Assembly: GCA_041653595.1 (NCBI GenBank)
Contig: JBAZFB010000003.1
Coordinates: 62,001 to 126,000 of the forward strand
DNA length: 64,000 nt
Source of the DNA: Candidatus Omnitrophota bacterium
GTDB taxonomy: Bacteria; Omnitrophota; Gorgyraeia; Pluralincolimonadales; Pluralincolimonadaceae
Reading direction: 5' to 3'
Positions 35,180 through 43,178 of this stretch are shown here, piece after piece (the stretch's first letter is position 1; each line of letters starts with the position of its first letter). Position numbers and translations under genes: made by a program. The notes under the pieces were generated by a model. It saw nothing but the letters and a program-made list of their open reading frames with translations, made no database searches and was not told the DNA's origin.

Positions 35180-36250
35180 ATGTTTGAGGCTTTAGAGACA
35201 AGGGTCAGGCGCTATGAGGAGCTCGAGAAACTGATCACCGATCCGAAGGTGATAGGGGATTCGTCCGCCTACCAGCGATATACTAAGGAATTGGCTTCGC
35301 TCAGGCGCATAGTCTCCAAGTATAAGGAGTACAAGAAAATAGACTCCGAGATAACCGAGCTCGAGGACCTCCTGGAGAAGAAGTCATCCGACGCGGAATT
35401 CGCCGAGATGGCCAAGGAGGAATTATCCGGCCTCAGGAAGAAAAGGCCGGGCCTTGAGAAAGAGGTCGAGGAGATGCTCCTCGAGAACGACCCGGATGCG
35501 GATAAGAATATAATCGTCGAGATCCGCGCAGGCACCGGAGGGCAGGAGGCGTCGCTTTTCGCCTCCGACCTCTTCAGGATGTATTCCAGGTACGCCGCGA
35601 GCCAGGGCTGGAAGGTCGAGATGCTGAGTTCGAGCTTATCCGAAGCCGGCGGGTTCAAGGAAGTCGTCTTCGGCGTGGATGGCACCGGCGTATACCGGAA
35701 GATGAAATTCGAGTCGGGCGTCCACAGGGTGCAGAGGGTCCCGGCCACTGAAGCGTCGGGCAGGATACATACCTCGACTGTCTCGGTAGCGGTGCTCCCG
35801 GAGGCCGAGGACGTGGACATAAAAATCGACGCGAAAGACCTGAAGGTGGATGTGTTCAGGTCGTCAGGCGCCGGAGGCCAATCCGTAAATACCGCGGACT
35901 CGGCTGTCAGGATCACGCACATCCCGACCGGGATAGTGGTCCAATGCCAGGACGAGCGTTCCCAGTTGAAGAATAAGAATAAGGCGATGAAGGTCCTGCG
36001 CGCGAGGATAATGGATAAGGCGGTGACCGAGCAGCAGCAGAAGATAGCCAATGAGCGCAAGACGCAGATAGGAACGGGCGAGCGCAGCGAGAAGATACGG
36101 ACTTATAATTACCCGGACAGGCGCATCACCGACCACAGGATAGGTTTTACTGTCCATAACCTCGAGAACGTCCTTGAAGGCGACCTCGAGGAGGTCGTAA
36201 TGGCGCTTTTAAAGCAGGAGAAAGACCTCAAGCTCAAGGAGGCAAAATAA
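35180..36250 (+). CDS. prfA: Peptide chain release factor 1
   Basis: RF1 ends translation at UAA and UAG. The 356-residue length is normal. The codon-reading PAT motif is present (RVPATEASGRIHTS), which separates RF1 from RF2 (SPF). The hydrolytic GGQ is at residues 232-234 (SSGAGGQSVNTADSAVR), followed by QDERSQLKNKNKAM. UGA stops are frequent in this window, so an RF2 must be encoded elsewhere. PrmC, which methylates the GGQ glutamine, is encoded two bases downstream. Confidence 0.97.
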   Translation: MFEALETRVRRYEELEKLITDPKVIGDSSAYQRYTKELASLRRIVSKYKEYKKIDSEITELEDLLEKKSSDAEFAEMAKEELSGLRKKRPGLEKEVEEMLLENDPDADKNIIVEIRAGTGGQEASLFASDLFRMYSRYAASQGWKVEMLSSSLSEAGGFKEVVFGVDGTGVYRKMKFESGVHRVQRVPATEASGRIHTSTVSVAVLPEAEDVDIKIDAKDLKVDVFRSSGAGGQSVNTADSAVRITHIPTGIVVQCQDERSQLKNKNKAMKVLRARIMDKAVTEQQQKIANERKTQIGTGERSEKIRTYNYPDRRITDHRIGFTVHNLENVLEGDLEEVVMALLKQEKDLKLKEAK

Positions 36251-36252
36251 AT

Positions 36253-37038
36253 ATGGATTCACTGGAACAGCTTGCGTGCTGGGCGTTCAATTGCGACCGC
36301 GCGCAATTATATACAGGCGATTACGAGGCGGACGAGGAGAACATAAAACTCTTCCATGAGGCGCTGGACTCATACGCCCGCGGCATTCCGGTCCAATACA
36401 TCACCGGCGAGGCGGAGTTCATGGGTTTCGATTTCGACGTCAACCCGTCCGTCCTCATACCGAGGCCCGAGACGGAGATACTCGTCGAGAGGGTCCTGAC
36501 GCTTATGGAGAGGGAAGGCATCACGGAACCGTCCATCCTCGACCTCGGGACCGGTTCAGGGGCGATAGCCGTCAGTTTGACAAAACTGAGCCCGTCCTGT
36601 AAAATAGTAGCCTCCGACGTTTCCGAAGAGGCCCTGGAAGTCGGCAGGGAGAACGCCGCGGCAAACGGCGTAGGCGACAGGATAAAATTCGTCCTCTCCG
36701 ATCTGTTTGAGCGCATTCCCGGCAGGAGGAAGTTCGACCTGGTCATCTCGAACCCGCCCTATATACCGAGCGAGGATTACGATTCCCTGCCTCCGGAGGT
36801 GAGGAGCGAGCCGAGGATCGCCCTGGACGGCGGGTTGAAAGGCCTGGAGTTTTATAAAAGGATAATCCCTGACGCCGCAAAGAGGTTGAACCGCGGCGGG
36901 TATCTTGTGCTGGAGATAGGATACGGCCAGGCGCGGGAGATAAACGATCTTCTCGCGTCCTCGGGATCGTACGCTGATGTCGAGATATTGAAAGATTATA
37001 ACGATATAGACAGGATAGTTTTCGCGAAGAGGCGTTGA
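36253..37038 (+). CDS. prmC: Release factor glutamine methyltransferase
   Basis: PrmC (HemK) methylates the glutamine of the GGQ motif in release factors with SAM as donor. The 261-residue length is slightly short but complete. The SAM-binding motif is ILDLGTGSGAIAVSLTKL and the substrate-binding motif is SNPPYIPSEDY. The N-terminal helical part carries VQYITGEAEFMGFDFDVNPS and LIPRPETEILVE. It directly follows its substrate gene prfA and shares its stop codon with the murA start. Confidence 0.95.
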   Translation: MDSLEQLACWAFNCDRAQLYTGDYEADEENIKLFHEALDSYARGIPVQYITGEAEFMGFDFDVNPSVLIPRPETEILVERVLTLMEREGITEPSILDLGTGSGAIAVSLTKLSPSCKIVASDVSEEALEVGRENAAANGVGDRIKFVLSDLFERIPGRRKFDLVISNPPYIPSEDYDSLPPEVRSEPRIALDGGLKGLEFYKRIIPDAAKRLNRGGYLVLEIGYGQAREINDLLASSGSYADVEILKDYNDIDRIVFAKRR

Positions 37039-38303
37039 TGGATAAGATAGTAATAGAAGGCCCGACGAGATTAAGGGGGACGGTCGAGGTAAGCGGGGCG
37101 AAGAATTCGGCGCTGCCGATAATGGCAGCCACGCTCCTTACCGACGAGAAGTGCGTATTAAAACGCGTCCCTCCCTTGCGCGACGTAAACACCATGATAA
37201 AGATCCTGCGCAACCTGGGCGTGAAAGTGCAGGTGGAACCCGGGCGGCTGGTGATAGAACCCAGGGGATATAAAAATTATATTGCGCCGTATAAATACGT
37301 CAAGGAGATGCGCGCCTCATTCTGCGTCCTCGGGCCGATCCTCGCGAAGCACAGGAAGGCCCAGGTATCGTATCCGGGAGGCTGCGCCATCGGGAACCGT
37401 CCGGTGGACCTCCACCTTAAAGGCATAAGGGCGCTCGGCGCGGACCTGAAGATAGAGCATGGTTACGTCGTGGGCGAGACGAGGCAGTTGAAGGGCGCGC
37501 ACGTATATTTGGGCGGCGCGTTCGGCTCGTCGGTCCTCGCGACCGATAACGTAATGATGGCCGCGACCCTGGCAAAGGGCAGGACGGTGATAGAGAACGC
37601 CGCCTGCGAGCCGGAAGTCGTAGACCTCGCGGATTTCCTGAATAAGATGGGCGCGAAGATAAGAGGGGCAGGGACGCATTTTATAGAGATAGAGGGCGTA
37701 AAGAAATTGGGAGGGGCCGAGGCCGAGGTGATACCCGACAGGATAGAGGCCGGCACTTTCATGGTCGCGGCCGCGATAACCGGAGGCGATATCACCGTAA
37801 AAGGGGCGAGGTTCGACCATCTCGGCGCGCTGGTGGATAAATTACAGGATTCCGGCGTCACTATTACGCGCCACGGGAAAGATATACGCGTCCGGGTCCA
37901 GAGGCAGTTGAGGCCGGTCGATATAACGACCCTGCCTTATCCGGGGTTCCCTACCGACCTGCAGGCGCAGATGATGGCACTGATGACTACAATAAACGGG
38001 ATAAGCGTCATAACAGAAAAGATATATCCCGACAGGTATATGCATGTCAGCGAATTGGCAAGGATGGGAGCGCAGATAAAACTCGAGGGCGACTCGGCTA
38101 TCGTAAAGGGAATAAAACAGCTGAGCGGCGCCCCGGTGATGGCGTCGGATCTGCGCGCTTCGGCCGCGCTGGTATTGGCCGGCATGGCCGCGAGAGGCAG
38201 GACCGACGTCTCAAGGGTCTACCATTTGGACAGGGGTTATGATAAGATAGAGAAGAAATTGTCGCAATTGGGAGCGAATATACACAGAGAAAGGGAGGAG
38301 TAA
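37038..38303 (+). CDS. murA: UDP-N-acetylglucosamine 1-carboxyvinyltransferase
   Basis: MurA adds enolpyruvate to UDP-GlcNAc, the first committed step of peptidoglycan synthesis. The ATG at 37038 overlaps the prmC stop (TGATG); 421 residues is normal. The start IEGPTRLRGTVEVSGAKNSA is typical. The catalytic cysteine is present as Cys116 (GGCAIGNRPVDLHLKGI), so the enzyme is of the fosfomycin-sensitive type and not the Asp variant. Later marks are GGAFGSSVLATDNVMMAA, TLPYPGFPTDLQAQMMAL and DLRASAALVLAGM. One copy is seen here. Confidence 0.97.
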   Translation: MDKIVIEGPTRLRGTVEVSGAKNSALPIMAATLLTDEKCVLKRVPPLRDVNTMIKILRNLGVKVQVEPGRLVIEPRGYKNYIAPYKYVKEMRASFCVLGPILAKHRKAQVSYPGGCAIGNRPVDLHLKGIRALGADLKIEHGYVVGETRQLKGAHVYLGGAFGSSVLATDNVMMAATLAKGRTVIENAACEPEVVDLADFLNKMGAKIRGAGTHFIEIEGVKKLGGAEAEVIPDRIEAGTFMVAAAITGGDITVKGARFDHLGALVDKLQDSGVTITRHGKDIRVRVQRQLRPVDITTLPYPGFPTDLQAQMMALMTTINGISVITEKIYPDRYMHVSELARMGAQIKLEGDSAIVKGIKQLSGAPVMASDLRASAALVLAGMAARGRTDVSRVYHLDRGYDKIEKKLSQLGANIHREREE

Positions 38304-38306
38304 TCA

Positions 38307-38549
38307 ATGGCAGCAGTGATCAGGTTGAAGAGGCTGGGGACAAAGAAGACGCCCCATCAGAGGATAATCGTCATAGATGGCCACAAGGGGCGCGATATGA
38401 AGGCGATCGAAGAGCTTGGCTATTACGATCCGACGAAGAAGCCGGCGTTCGGCAACCTCAAGAAGGAGAGGATACTGCACTGGATCAAGCTCGGCGCGAA
38501 GCCTTCTCCGGCCGTATCCAACATATTCAGGAAATCCGGCATAATATAA
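38307..38549 (+). CDS. rpsP: 30S ribosomal protein S16
   Basis: A ribosomal protein of 80 residues, [20 protein letters not shown] then [13 protein letters not shown] and [19 protein letters not shown]. It opens the rpsP-trmD-rplS block. In most bacteria rimM (and often a KH-domain protein) lies between rpsP and trmD; here trmD follows within a few bases and rimM is missing. Confidence 0.96.
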   Translation: MAAVIRLKRLGTKKTPHQRIIVIDGHKGRDMKAIEELGYYDPTKKPAFGNLKKERILHWIKLGAKPSPAVSNIFRKSGII

Positions 38550-38553
38550 TTTG

Positions 38554-39285
38554 ATGCGGATAGATATTCTTACGCTCTTCCCGAAGATGTTCGAAGGCGT
38601 GTTCGGCGAATCAATAATCAAACGGGCGCGCAAGGCCGGGAAGGTTGATATACGGGTACACAACCTGCGCGACTGGACCGACGACAAACATAAGAAAGTC
38701 GACGACAAGCCGTTCGGTGGAGGTCCCGGGATGGTAATAAAGCCGCAGCCGCTCTTTGATGCCGTAGAGGACCTGAAGACGAGGTCATCGCGGGTCGTTC
38801 TTATGACGCCGCAAGGCAAGACCTTCGACCAGCCGGCCGCAAAAAAGATGTCGGGATATAAGCACATCATAATAGTCTGCGGGCATTACGAAGGGATCGA
38901 CGAACGGTTCCGGAAGAAGTTCGTTACAGATGAGATATCGCTCGGAGATTTCGTCCTGACCGGCGGAGAGATACCGGCGATGGCGCTGGTCGACAGCGTG
39001 GTAAGGCTTGTGCCGGGAGTCGTCGGGGATAAAGGTTCGCTTGAGCACGAGTCGTTCGAGTCGGGCCTGCTTGAATATCCCCAGTACACGAGGCCGGCCG
39101 AGTTCAGGGGCCTTAAGGTGCCGGATGTTCTTTTATCCGGTGACCATAATAAAATAGATGTTTGGAGAAGGAAGATGGCATTAAGCAGGACGGGGTCAAG
39201 GCGTCCCGATATGTACAGAAAATTGAGCCTCCGCATCGGCGGGGCGAAATCCCGCCTCGGCGGGATAAATAAGGAGAAGAAGTGA
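38554..39285 (+). CDS. trmD: tRNA (guanine37-N1)-methyltransferase
   Basis: TrmD makes m1G37 in tRNAs that read CNN codons and prevents +1 frameshifting. The ATG at 38554 gives 243 residues; a TTG one codon upstream is also in frame. The SPOUT trefoil-knot motifs are visible: [31 protein letters not shown] and [17 protein letters not shown]. The C-terminal domain ends in a basic tail. The tail-coding bases can form two competing hairpins just before the rplS ribosome site. The stop overlaps the rplS ATG (TGATG). Confidence 0.96.
   Translation: MRIDILTLFPKMFEGVFGESIIKRARKAGKVDIRVHNLRDWTDDKHKKVDDKPFGGGPGMVIKPQPLFDAVEDLKTRSSRVVLMTPQGKTFDQPAAKKMSGYKHIIIVCGHYEGIDERFRKKFVTDEISLGDFVLTGGEIPAMALVDSVVRLVPGVVGDKGSLEHESFESGLLEYPQYTRPAEFRGLKVPDVLLSGDHNKIDVWRRKMALSRTGSRRPDMYRKLSLRIGGAKSRLGGINKEKK
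39238..39265 (+). promoter_or_regulatory. Mutually exclusive hairpins upstream of rplS
   Basis: At the end of trmD, CCCGCC (39251-39256) can pair backwards with GGCGGG (39238-39243), or TCCCGC (39250-39255) can pair forwards with GCGGGA (39260-39265) around a CTCG loop. The AAGGAG ribosome site of rplS starts six bases later. The arrangement could tune rplS translation, but it is seen only by eye. Confidence 0.35.
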
Positions 39286-39620
39286 TGAATAAATGCGCTG
39301 CAGCGGAAAAGGATTACCTGAAGAAAGAGATACCGGTGTTCAAGGTCGGCGATACGGTCAAGATCTTCGTAAAGATCAGGGAAGAGGATAAGTTCCGCCT
39401 CCAGTCGTTTGAGGGCGTCGTGATAAAAAAGAGGGGAAGCGGCATCTCGTCGAGTTTCACGGTCCGCCGCGTCTCTTACGGCGAGGGCGTGGAGAGGACT
39501 TTCCCGCTCCATTCGCCTTCGGTCGATAAGGTCGAGGTGATAAAATCCTCGAAGCCGAAGAGGGCCAAGCTCTATTACATGCGTAAAAATGTCGGCAAAA
39601 AGGCTGATGTTGTATCATGA
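39285..39620 (+). CDS. rplS: 50S ribosomal protein L19
   Basis: A ribosomal protein of 111 residues at the 30S/50S interface. The body is typical: VFKVGDTVKIFVKIREEDKF, RLQSFEGVVIKKRGSGISSS, FTVRRVSYGEGVERTFPLHS and VDKVEVIKSSKPKRAKLYY. The first residues (NKCAAAEKDYLKKEI) replace the usual start and are slightly unusual. An AAGGAG site precedes the ATG that overlaps the trmD stop. rnhB begins inside its 3' end. Confidence 0.96.
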   Translation: MNKCAAAEKDYLKKEIPVFKVGDTVKIFVKIREEDKFRLQSFEGVVIKKRGSGISSSFTVRRVSYGEGVERTFPLHSPSVDKVEVIKSSKPKRAKLYYMRKNVGKKADVVS

Positions 39621-40191
39621 GCGTAAATTAAGCAGGCAAGGCAAAAGACAGGTCGCGGGGATAGATGAGGCAGGGCGCGGCCCGCTGGCCGGCCCGGTCG
39701 TCGCCGCCGCGGTCATATTAAGGGATTTCAGGTTCAAGAACAGGATAGCCGATTCCAAGGTCCTCACAAGGCTTGCGCGCGAGAGGGCCTACGAGGAGAT
39801 ACTCAGGAAAGCGGATATCGGGATCGGCATCGTAGGCGAAAAAGATATAGACAGGATAAATATCCTGCGGGCGAGCCTCCACGCCATGGAGTTGGCGGTC
39901 TACGACCTCGGCATAAGGCCTGACCACCTCCTTATAGACGGCAACATCCAACCGGAATTACCCCATCCAAAGACGACATTAATAGGCGGAGAATCGCGTT
40001 CCATCTCTATCGCCTGCGCTTCTATCGTCGCTAAGGTCACGAGGGATTTTATAATGACTTATTATGATGCCTTATACCCCGAATACGGGTTCGCCAGGCA
40101 CAAGGGCTACGGGACGCGTTTGCATTTCATCGCGATAAGGAGGTTCGGCCCGTCGCCGATCCACAGGCGGAGTTTCACCCTTATAAAATGA
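39589..40191 (+). CDS. rnhB: Ribonuclease HII
   Basis: RNase HII nicks RNA-DNA hybrids and removes misincorporated ribonucleotides. The length is 200 residues from the ATG at 39589 (32 bases inside rplS), or 194 from the ATG at 39607; the spacing of AAAAGG does not decide between them. The catalytic signature GIDEAGRGPLAGPVVAAAV is complete, with LLIDGNIQPELP, SISIACASIVAKVTRD and YGFARHKGYGTRLHF following. The rplS-rnhB order is common. It overlaps the phosphatase gene by four bases. Confidence 0.95.
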   Translation: MSAKRLMLYHERKLSRQGKRQVAGIDEAGRGPLAGPVVAAAVILRDFRFKNRIADSKVLTRLARERAYEEILRKADIGIGIVGEKDIDRINILRASLHAMELAVYDLGIRPDHLLIDGNIQPELPHPKTTLIGGESRSISIACASIVAKVTRDFIMTYYDALYPEYGFARHKGYGTRLHFIAIRRFGPSPIHRRSFTLIK

Positions 40192-40793
40192 ACTTATTCA
40201 TATTAAGGCACGGCGAATCGGTTTGGAACAGGGAAAACAGGGTCCAGGGAAGCAAGGATCCCGGTTTAAGCGAAAAAGGAAAACGGCAGGCGGAGCGCGC
40301 CGGCAGCCGGCTTAAGAATAAAAAGATAGATATAATTTATTCCAGCCCGCTTAAGCGCTGCGCGCAGACCGCGCGCATCATCTCGCGTAAGACCGGGGCG
40401 AAGATTAGGTTCGTCCCCGGCATACAGGAGATAATCCTAGGCGTCTGGCAGGGGAAGACGATAGACGAGGTAAAGAAACTTTATCCCAAGTCATACGCGA
40501 TGTGGCTTAAGGACCCTTCGAAGGCCGCTATCCCGGGATGGGAAGGCGTGCCAAAATTCCGCAAGAGGGTGAACCGCGCATTCAGGTCGATACTGGAAAT
40601 AGACACGGCGGCGAATGTATGCGTTGTGACGCACTGGGGCGTGATAGCGTCGCACCTGGCGAAGACGCTCGACGCGGATTTCGACCGGATCTTCCAGGGG
40701 GTAAGGGTGGATAATTGCGGCATAAGCGAAATTTCGTACATGAACGGAAAGGCGATAATACAATGCATAAACGATACGCGTCTGCTCTCCTGA
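40188..40793 (+). CDS. Histidine phosphatase family protein (phosphoglycerate mutase-like)
   Basis: This protein of 201 residues is in the branch-1 histidine phosphatase fold. The phospho-accepting histidine is in FILRHGESVWNRENRVQGSK, followed by YSSPLKRCAQTARIIS, the ILGVWQGKTIDEV block and the second catalytic histidine in CVVTHWGVIASHLAKTLD. These also fit the alpha-ribazole phosphatase and broad-specificity phosphatase groups, and the sequence does not tell which substrate is used. Being co-translated with rnhB (ATGA overlap) gives no functional hint. Confidence 0.88.
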   Translation: MNLFILRHGESVWNRENRVQGSKDPGLSEKGKRQAERAGSRLKNKKIDIIYSSPLKRCAQTARIISRKTGAKIRFVPGIQEIILGVWQGKTIDEVKKLYPKSYAMWLKDPSKAAIPGWEGVPKFRKRVNRAFRSILEIDTAANVCVVTHWGVIASHLAKTLDADFDRIFQGVRVDNCGISEISYMNGKAIIQCINDTRLLS

Positions 40794-42079
40794 AACGATG
40801 CGCGTCTTCTCTTTCGATCGTTTTTTTCCTGTTTTTCTTTGCCGCGCCGTGTTTCGGCGATGATGCGGCAAGCGTGGTCAAGGTCACGGGCAAGAAAGGC
40901 AGTTGGAGCCTTGAAGTCAACGGCAAGCCGTTCTATATCAAAGGCGTCGGCGTCGGGAAGATGACCGGCCTCGGCGGCGCCGATTACCTCAAAATGGCGC
41001 AGGAACTTGGAGCCAACGCGGTCCGCACATGGGGCACAGACCAGGGCACGCAGGAATATTTCGATACCGCGCTGAAGTACGGCCTTATGGTAGACGCCGG
41101 TATATGGCTCAATTACGCCAAAAAAGGCACGGAATACAGCTATCTTGGAGATAACGAATACAAAAAGAAGAAGACTCAGGAGATAACGGATTACGTCAAC
41201 AAATTCAAGGGACATCCGGCGTTGTTGATGTGGAACATAGGCAACGAGGCGATCTTTTTCACGAAGGACGAGGAAGAGCGCGTAGCATTGGCGAAATTCC
41301 TTGAGGAGACGGTGCAGATGGTCCATAAGCTGGACCCCAACCATCCGGTCATCTATACCTCGGCCGATACGACCGCGTTACCGTATATACAGCAATACGC
41401 CCCGAGCCTCGATATATTCGGCATGAATATATACGGCAGTGTTAGGATATCGCACACCAAATGGGACAAATCCGGGCTGGAAATGCCGTATTGCGTTACC
41501 GAATACGGGCCGCACGGGCCGTGGGACGTCAAGAAGGACCAGAACGGCGCCTCGCAGGAGGAACCCGAGCAGGCGAAAGCGGCCATATACAGGAATATGA
41601 CGCGCGAGATAATGAACTTCAAGGGATATGATATCGGAGGCTTCGCGTTCCACCTCGGGGAGACTTCACAGGAATCGCTTACGTGGTGGAACATAAACCA
41701 AAAGCTGTTAAAGAAGGCTTCATATTGGGAATTATACAAGATCTATACCGGAGGCAGGCCGCTCAATCTTCCTCCGCGGATAACAATATTGAAACTGGGC
41801 AAGACAAAAGGTATCGGCCCCGGGGAGATCATTGATATCACGGTAGAGGCAGCCGACTCCGACAGCAACCCGCTCGATTACTCCTTCATCGTATCGACGG
41901 CGCAGGAAGGGATACTGCAGTATTATGTCAACGAGGAGGTCCCGGTGAAGTTCGAGAACGTCGGCGCAAGATTCAGGATGACCGCTCCCGCCGCCAAAGG
42001 GCTCTACAGGCTATATCTCATCGTAAACGACGGGAACGGGAACGCAGCCGCCGCTAACAGATCGTTCAAGGTCGAATAA
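40763..42079 (+). CDS. Exported glycoside hydrolase-like protein, clan GH-A TIM barrel
   Basis: The ATG at 40763 gives 438 residues beginning with a signal peptide (SSLSIVFFLFFFAAPCFG). The (beta/alpha)8 barrel follows: WSLEVNGKPFYIKGVGVG, LGANAVRTWGTD, LMWNIGNEAIFF with the likely acid/base Glu162, FGMNIYGSV, and CVTEYGPHGPW with the likely nucleophile Glu247. This is the layout of GH2/GH5-type or glucanosyltransferase-like enzymes. About 100 residues at the C-terminus form a beta-sandwich (RITILKLGKTKGIGPGEIID, GLYRLYLIVNDGNGNA). It overlaps the phosphatase gene by 31 bases. The substrate is unknown, but glucans or other beta-linked polymers are plausible. Confidence 0.82.
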   Translation: MHKRYASALLKRCASSLSIVFFLFFFAAPCFGDDAASVVKVTGKKGSWSLEVNGKPFYIKGVGVGKMTGLGGADYLKMAQELGANAVRTWGTDQGTQEYFDTALKYGLMVDAGIWLNYAKKGTEYSYLGDNEYKKKKTQEITDYVNKFKGHPALLMWNIGNEAIFFTKDEEERVALAKFLEETVQMVHKLDPNHPVIYTSADTTALPYIQQYAPSLDIFGMNIYGSVRISHTKWDKSGLEMPYCVTEYGPHGPWDVKKDQNGASQEEPEQAKAAIYRNMTREIMNFKGYDIGGFAFHLGETSQESLTWWNINQKLLKKASYWELYKIYTGGRPLNLPPRITILKLGKTKGIGPGEIIDITVEAADSDSNPLDYSFIVSTAQEGILQYYVNEEVPVKFENVGARFRMTAPAAKGLYRLYLIVNDGNGNAAAANRSFKVE

Positions 42080-42086
42080 AAGGCAT

Positions 42087-43178
42087 ATGCCCGAAAAAAA
42101 AGAGGATATAAAGGACCTCTCGCTCGTCGAGCTTACGGCACGCATTAAAAGCCTTAATGAGCCGCCTTACAGGGCGGAACAGGTCTTCGAGTGGATATAT
42201 AAAAAAGAGGCCAGGTCATTCGGGTTGATGACCGACCTGCCATCCAAACTCCGCGACTATCTCACCAATAAATTCTTCGTTACCGGCTCGGAGACAATAA
42301 AAAAACAGGTCTCTAAATCAGACGGGACGCGGAAATATCTCTTCAAATTAAATGACGGCGAGGAGGTTGAGGGCGTCTATATCCCGGCCAAAGACAGACA
42401 GACTATATGCCTCTCGTTGCAGGCGGGATGCGGCTTCGGTTGTTATTTCTGCGCGAGCGGGCTGCTCGGGCTCAAGAGGGACCTGCGCTGCGGCGAGATA
42501 CTCGACCAAGCGCTCGCCATACAGGATGATATTGGTGCCGCCAAGGGCCCTGTGGGGTCCAAGGGCCCTGCGGGGACCAAGCGCATAACCAATGTGGTGA
42601 TGATGGGCACCGGAGAGCCGCTCGCCAATTATGACAACGTCATCAAGGCCGTCGGGATAATGAATTCCCCGCTGGGGCTGGGTATCGGCGCGAGGAAGAT
42701 AACCGTCTCGACCGCCGGATACATCCCCGGGATGAAACGGTTCATGCAGGAGAAAGAACAGTTCGAGCTTTCAGTCTCGCTGCACGCCGCCGACGACATA
42801 AAACGCTCAAGGCTCATGCCGATTAACAAAAAATATCCCCTCTCCGAACTGATGGAAGTCTGCCGCGAATACACAAAAGGTAAGGGCAGGATAATCACTT
42901 TCGAATATATCCTTATCAGGGATGTCAACTCTTCACCTACCGACGCGCAAAATCTTGTCAGGCTGCTGAAGGCGCTTAACTGCAAAGTGAACCTTATCCC
43001 GTTCAATGCGGTCCCTGATTTTAAATTTGCCCCGCCGTCTAATAAGGATGTCGGAAATTTCCAGGAGATATTGGAGAAAGGCGGGATAAACTCGACCATA
43101 AGGGCGCAGAGGGGCGCCGACATCGACGCCGCCTGCGGGCAATTGCGCCTGCGCGAGGCGGAAGGGAAGAAATGCTGA
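42087..43178 (+). CDS. rlmN: 23S rRNA (adenine2503-C2)/tRNA A37 methyltransferase RlmN
   Basis: RlmN is a radical-SAM enzyme methylating A2503 of 23S rRNA and A37 of some tRNAs. The 363-residue protein has the cluster motif Cys115-Cys119-Cys122 (CGFGCYFC) and the methyl-carrying Cys350 (AACGQL). Other marks are MGTGEPLANYDNVIKAV, ITVSTAGYIPGM, SVSLHAADDIKRSRLMPINK and FEYILIRDVNSS. A loop before MGTGEP contains an unusual collagen-like GPVGSKGPAGTK stretch produced by an 18-base tandem repeat. An AAAAGG site precedes the ATG. Confidence 0.95.
   Translation: MPEKKEDIKDLSLVELTARIKSLNEPPYRAEQVFEWIYKKEARSFGLMTDLPSKLRDYLTNKFFVTGSETIKKQVSKSDGTRKYLFKLNDGEEVEGVYIPAKDRQTICLSLQAGCGFGCYFCASGLLGLKRDLRCGEILDQALAIQDDIGAAKGPVGSKGPAGTKRITNVVMMGTGEPLANYDNVIKAVGIMNSPLGLGIGARKITVSTAGYIPGMKRFMQEKEQFELSVSLHAADDIKRSRLMPINKKYPLSELMEVCREYTKGKGRIITFEYILIRDVNSSPTDAQNLVRLLKALNCKVNLIPFNAVPDFKFAPPSNKDVGNFQEILEKGGINSTIRAQRGADIDAACGQLRLREAEGKKC
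42543..42578. repeat. 18-base tandem duplication inside rlmN
   Basis: Two adjacent copies of AAGGGCCCTGNGGGGNCC differ at only two positions and encode KGPVGS and KGPAGT. They lengthen a surface loop of RlmN without breaking the frame, which suggests a recent slippage duplication. Confidence 0.75.
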
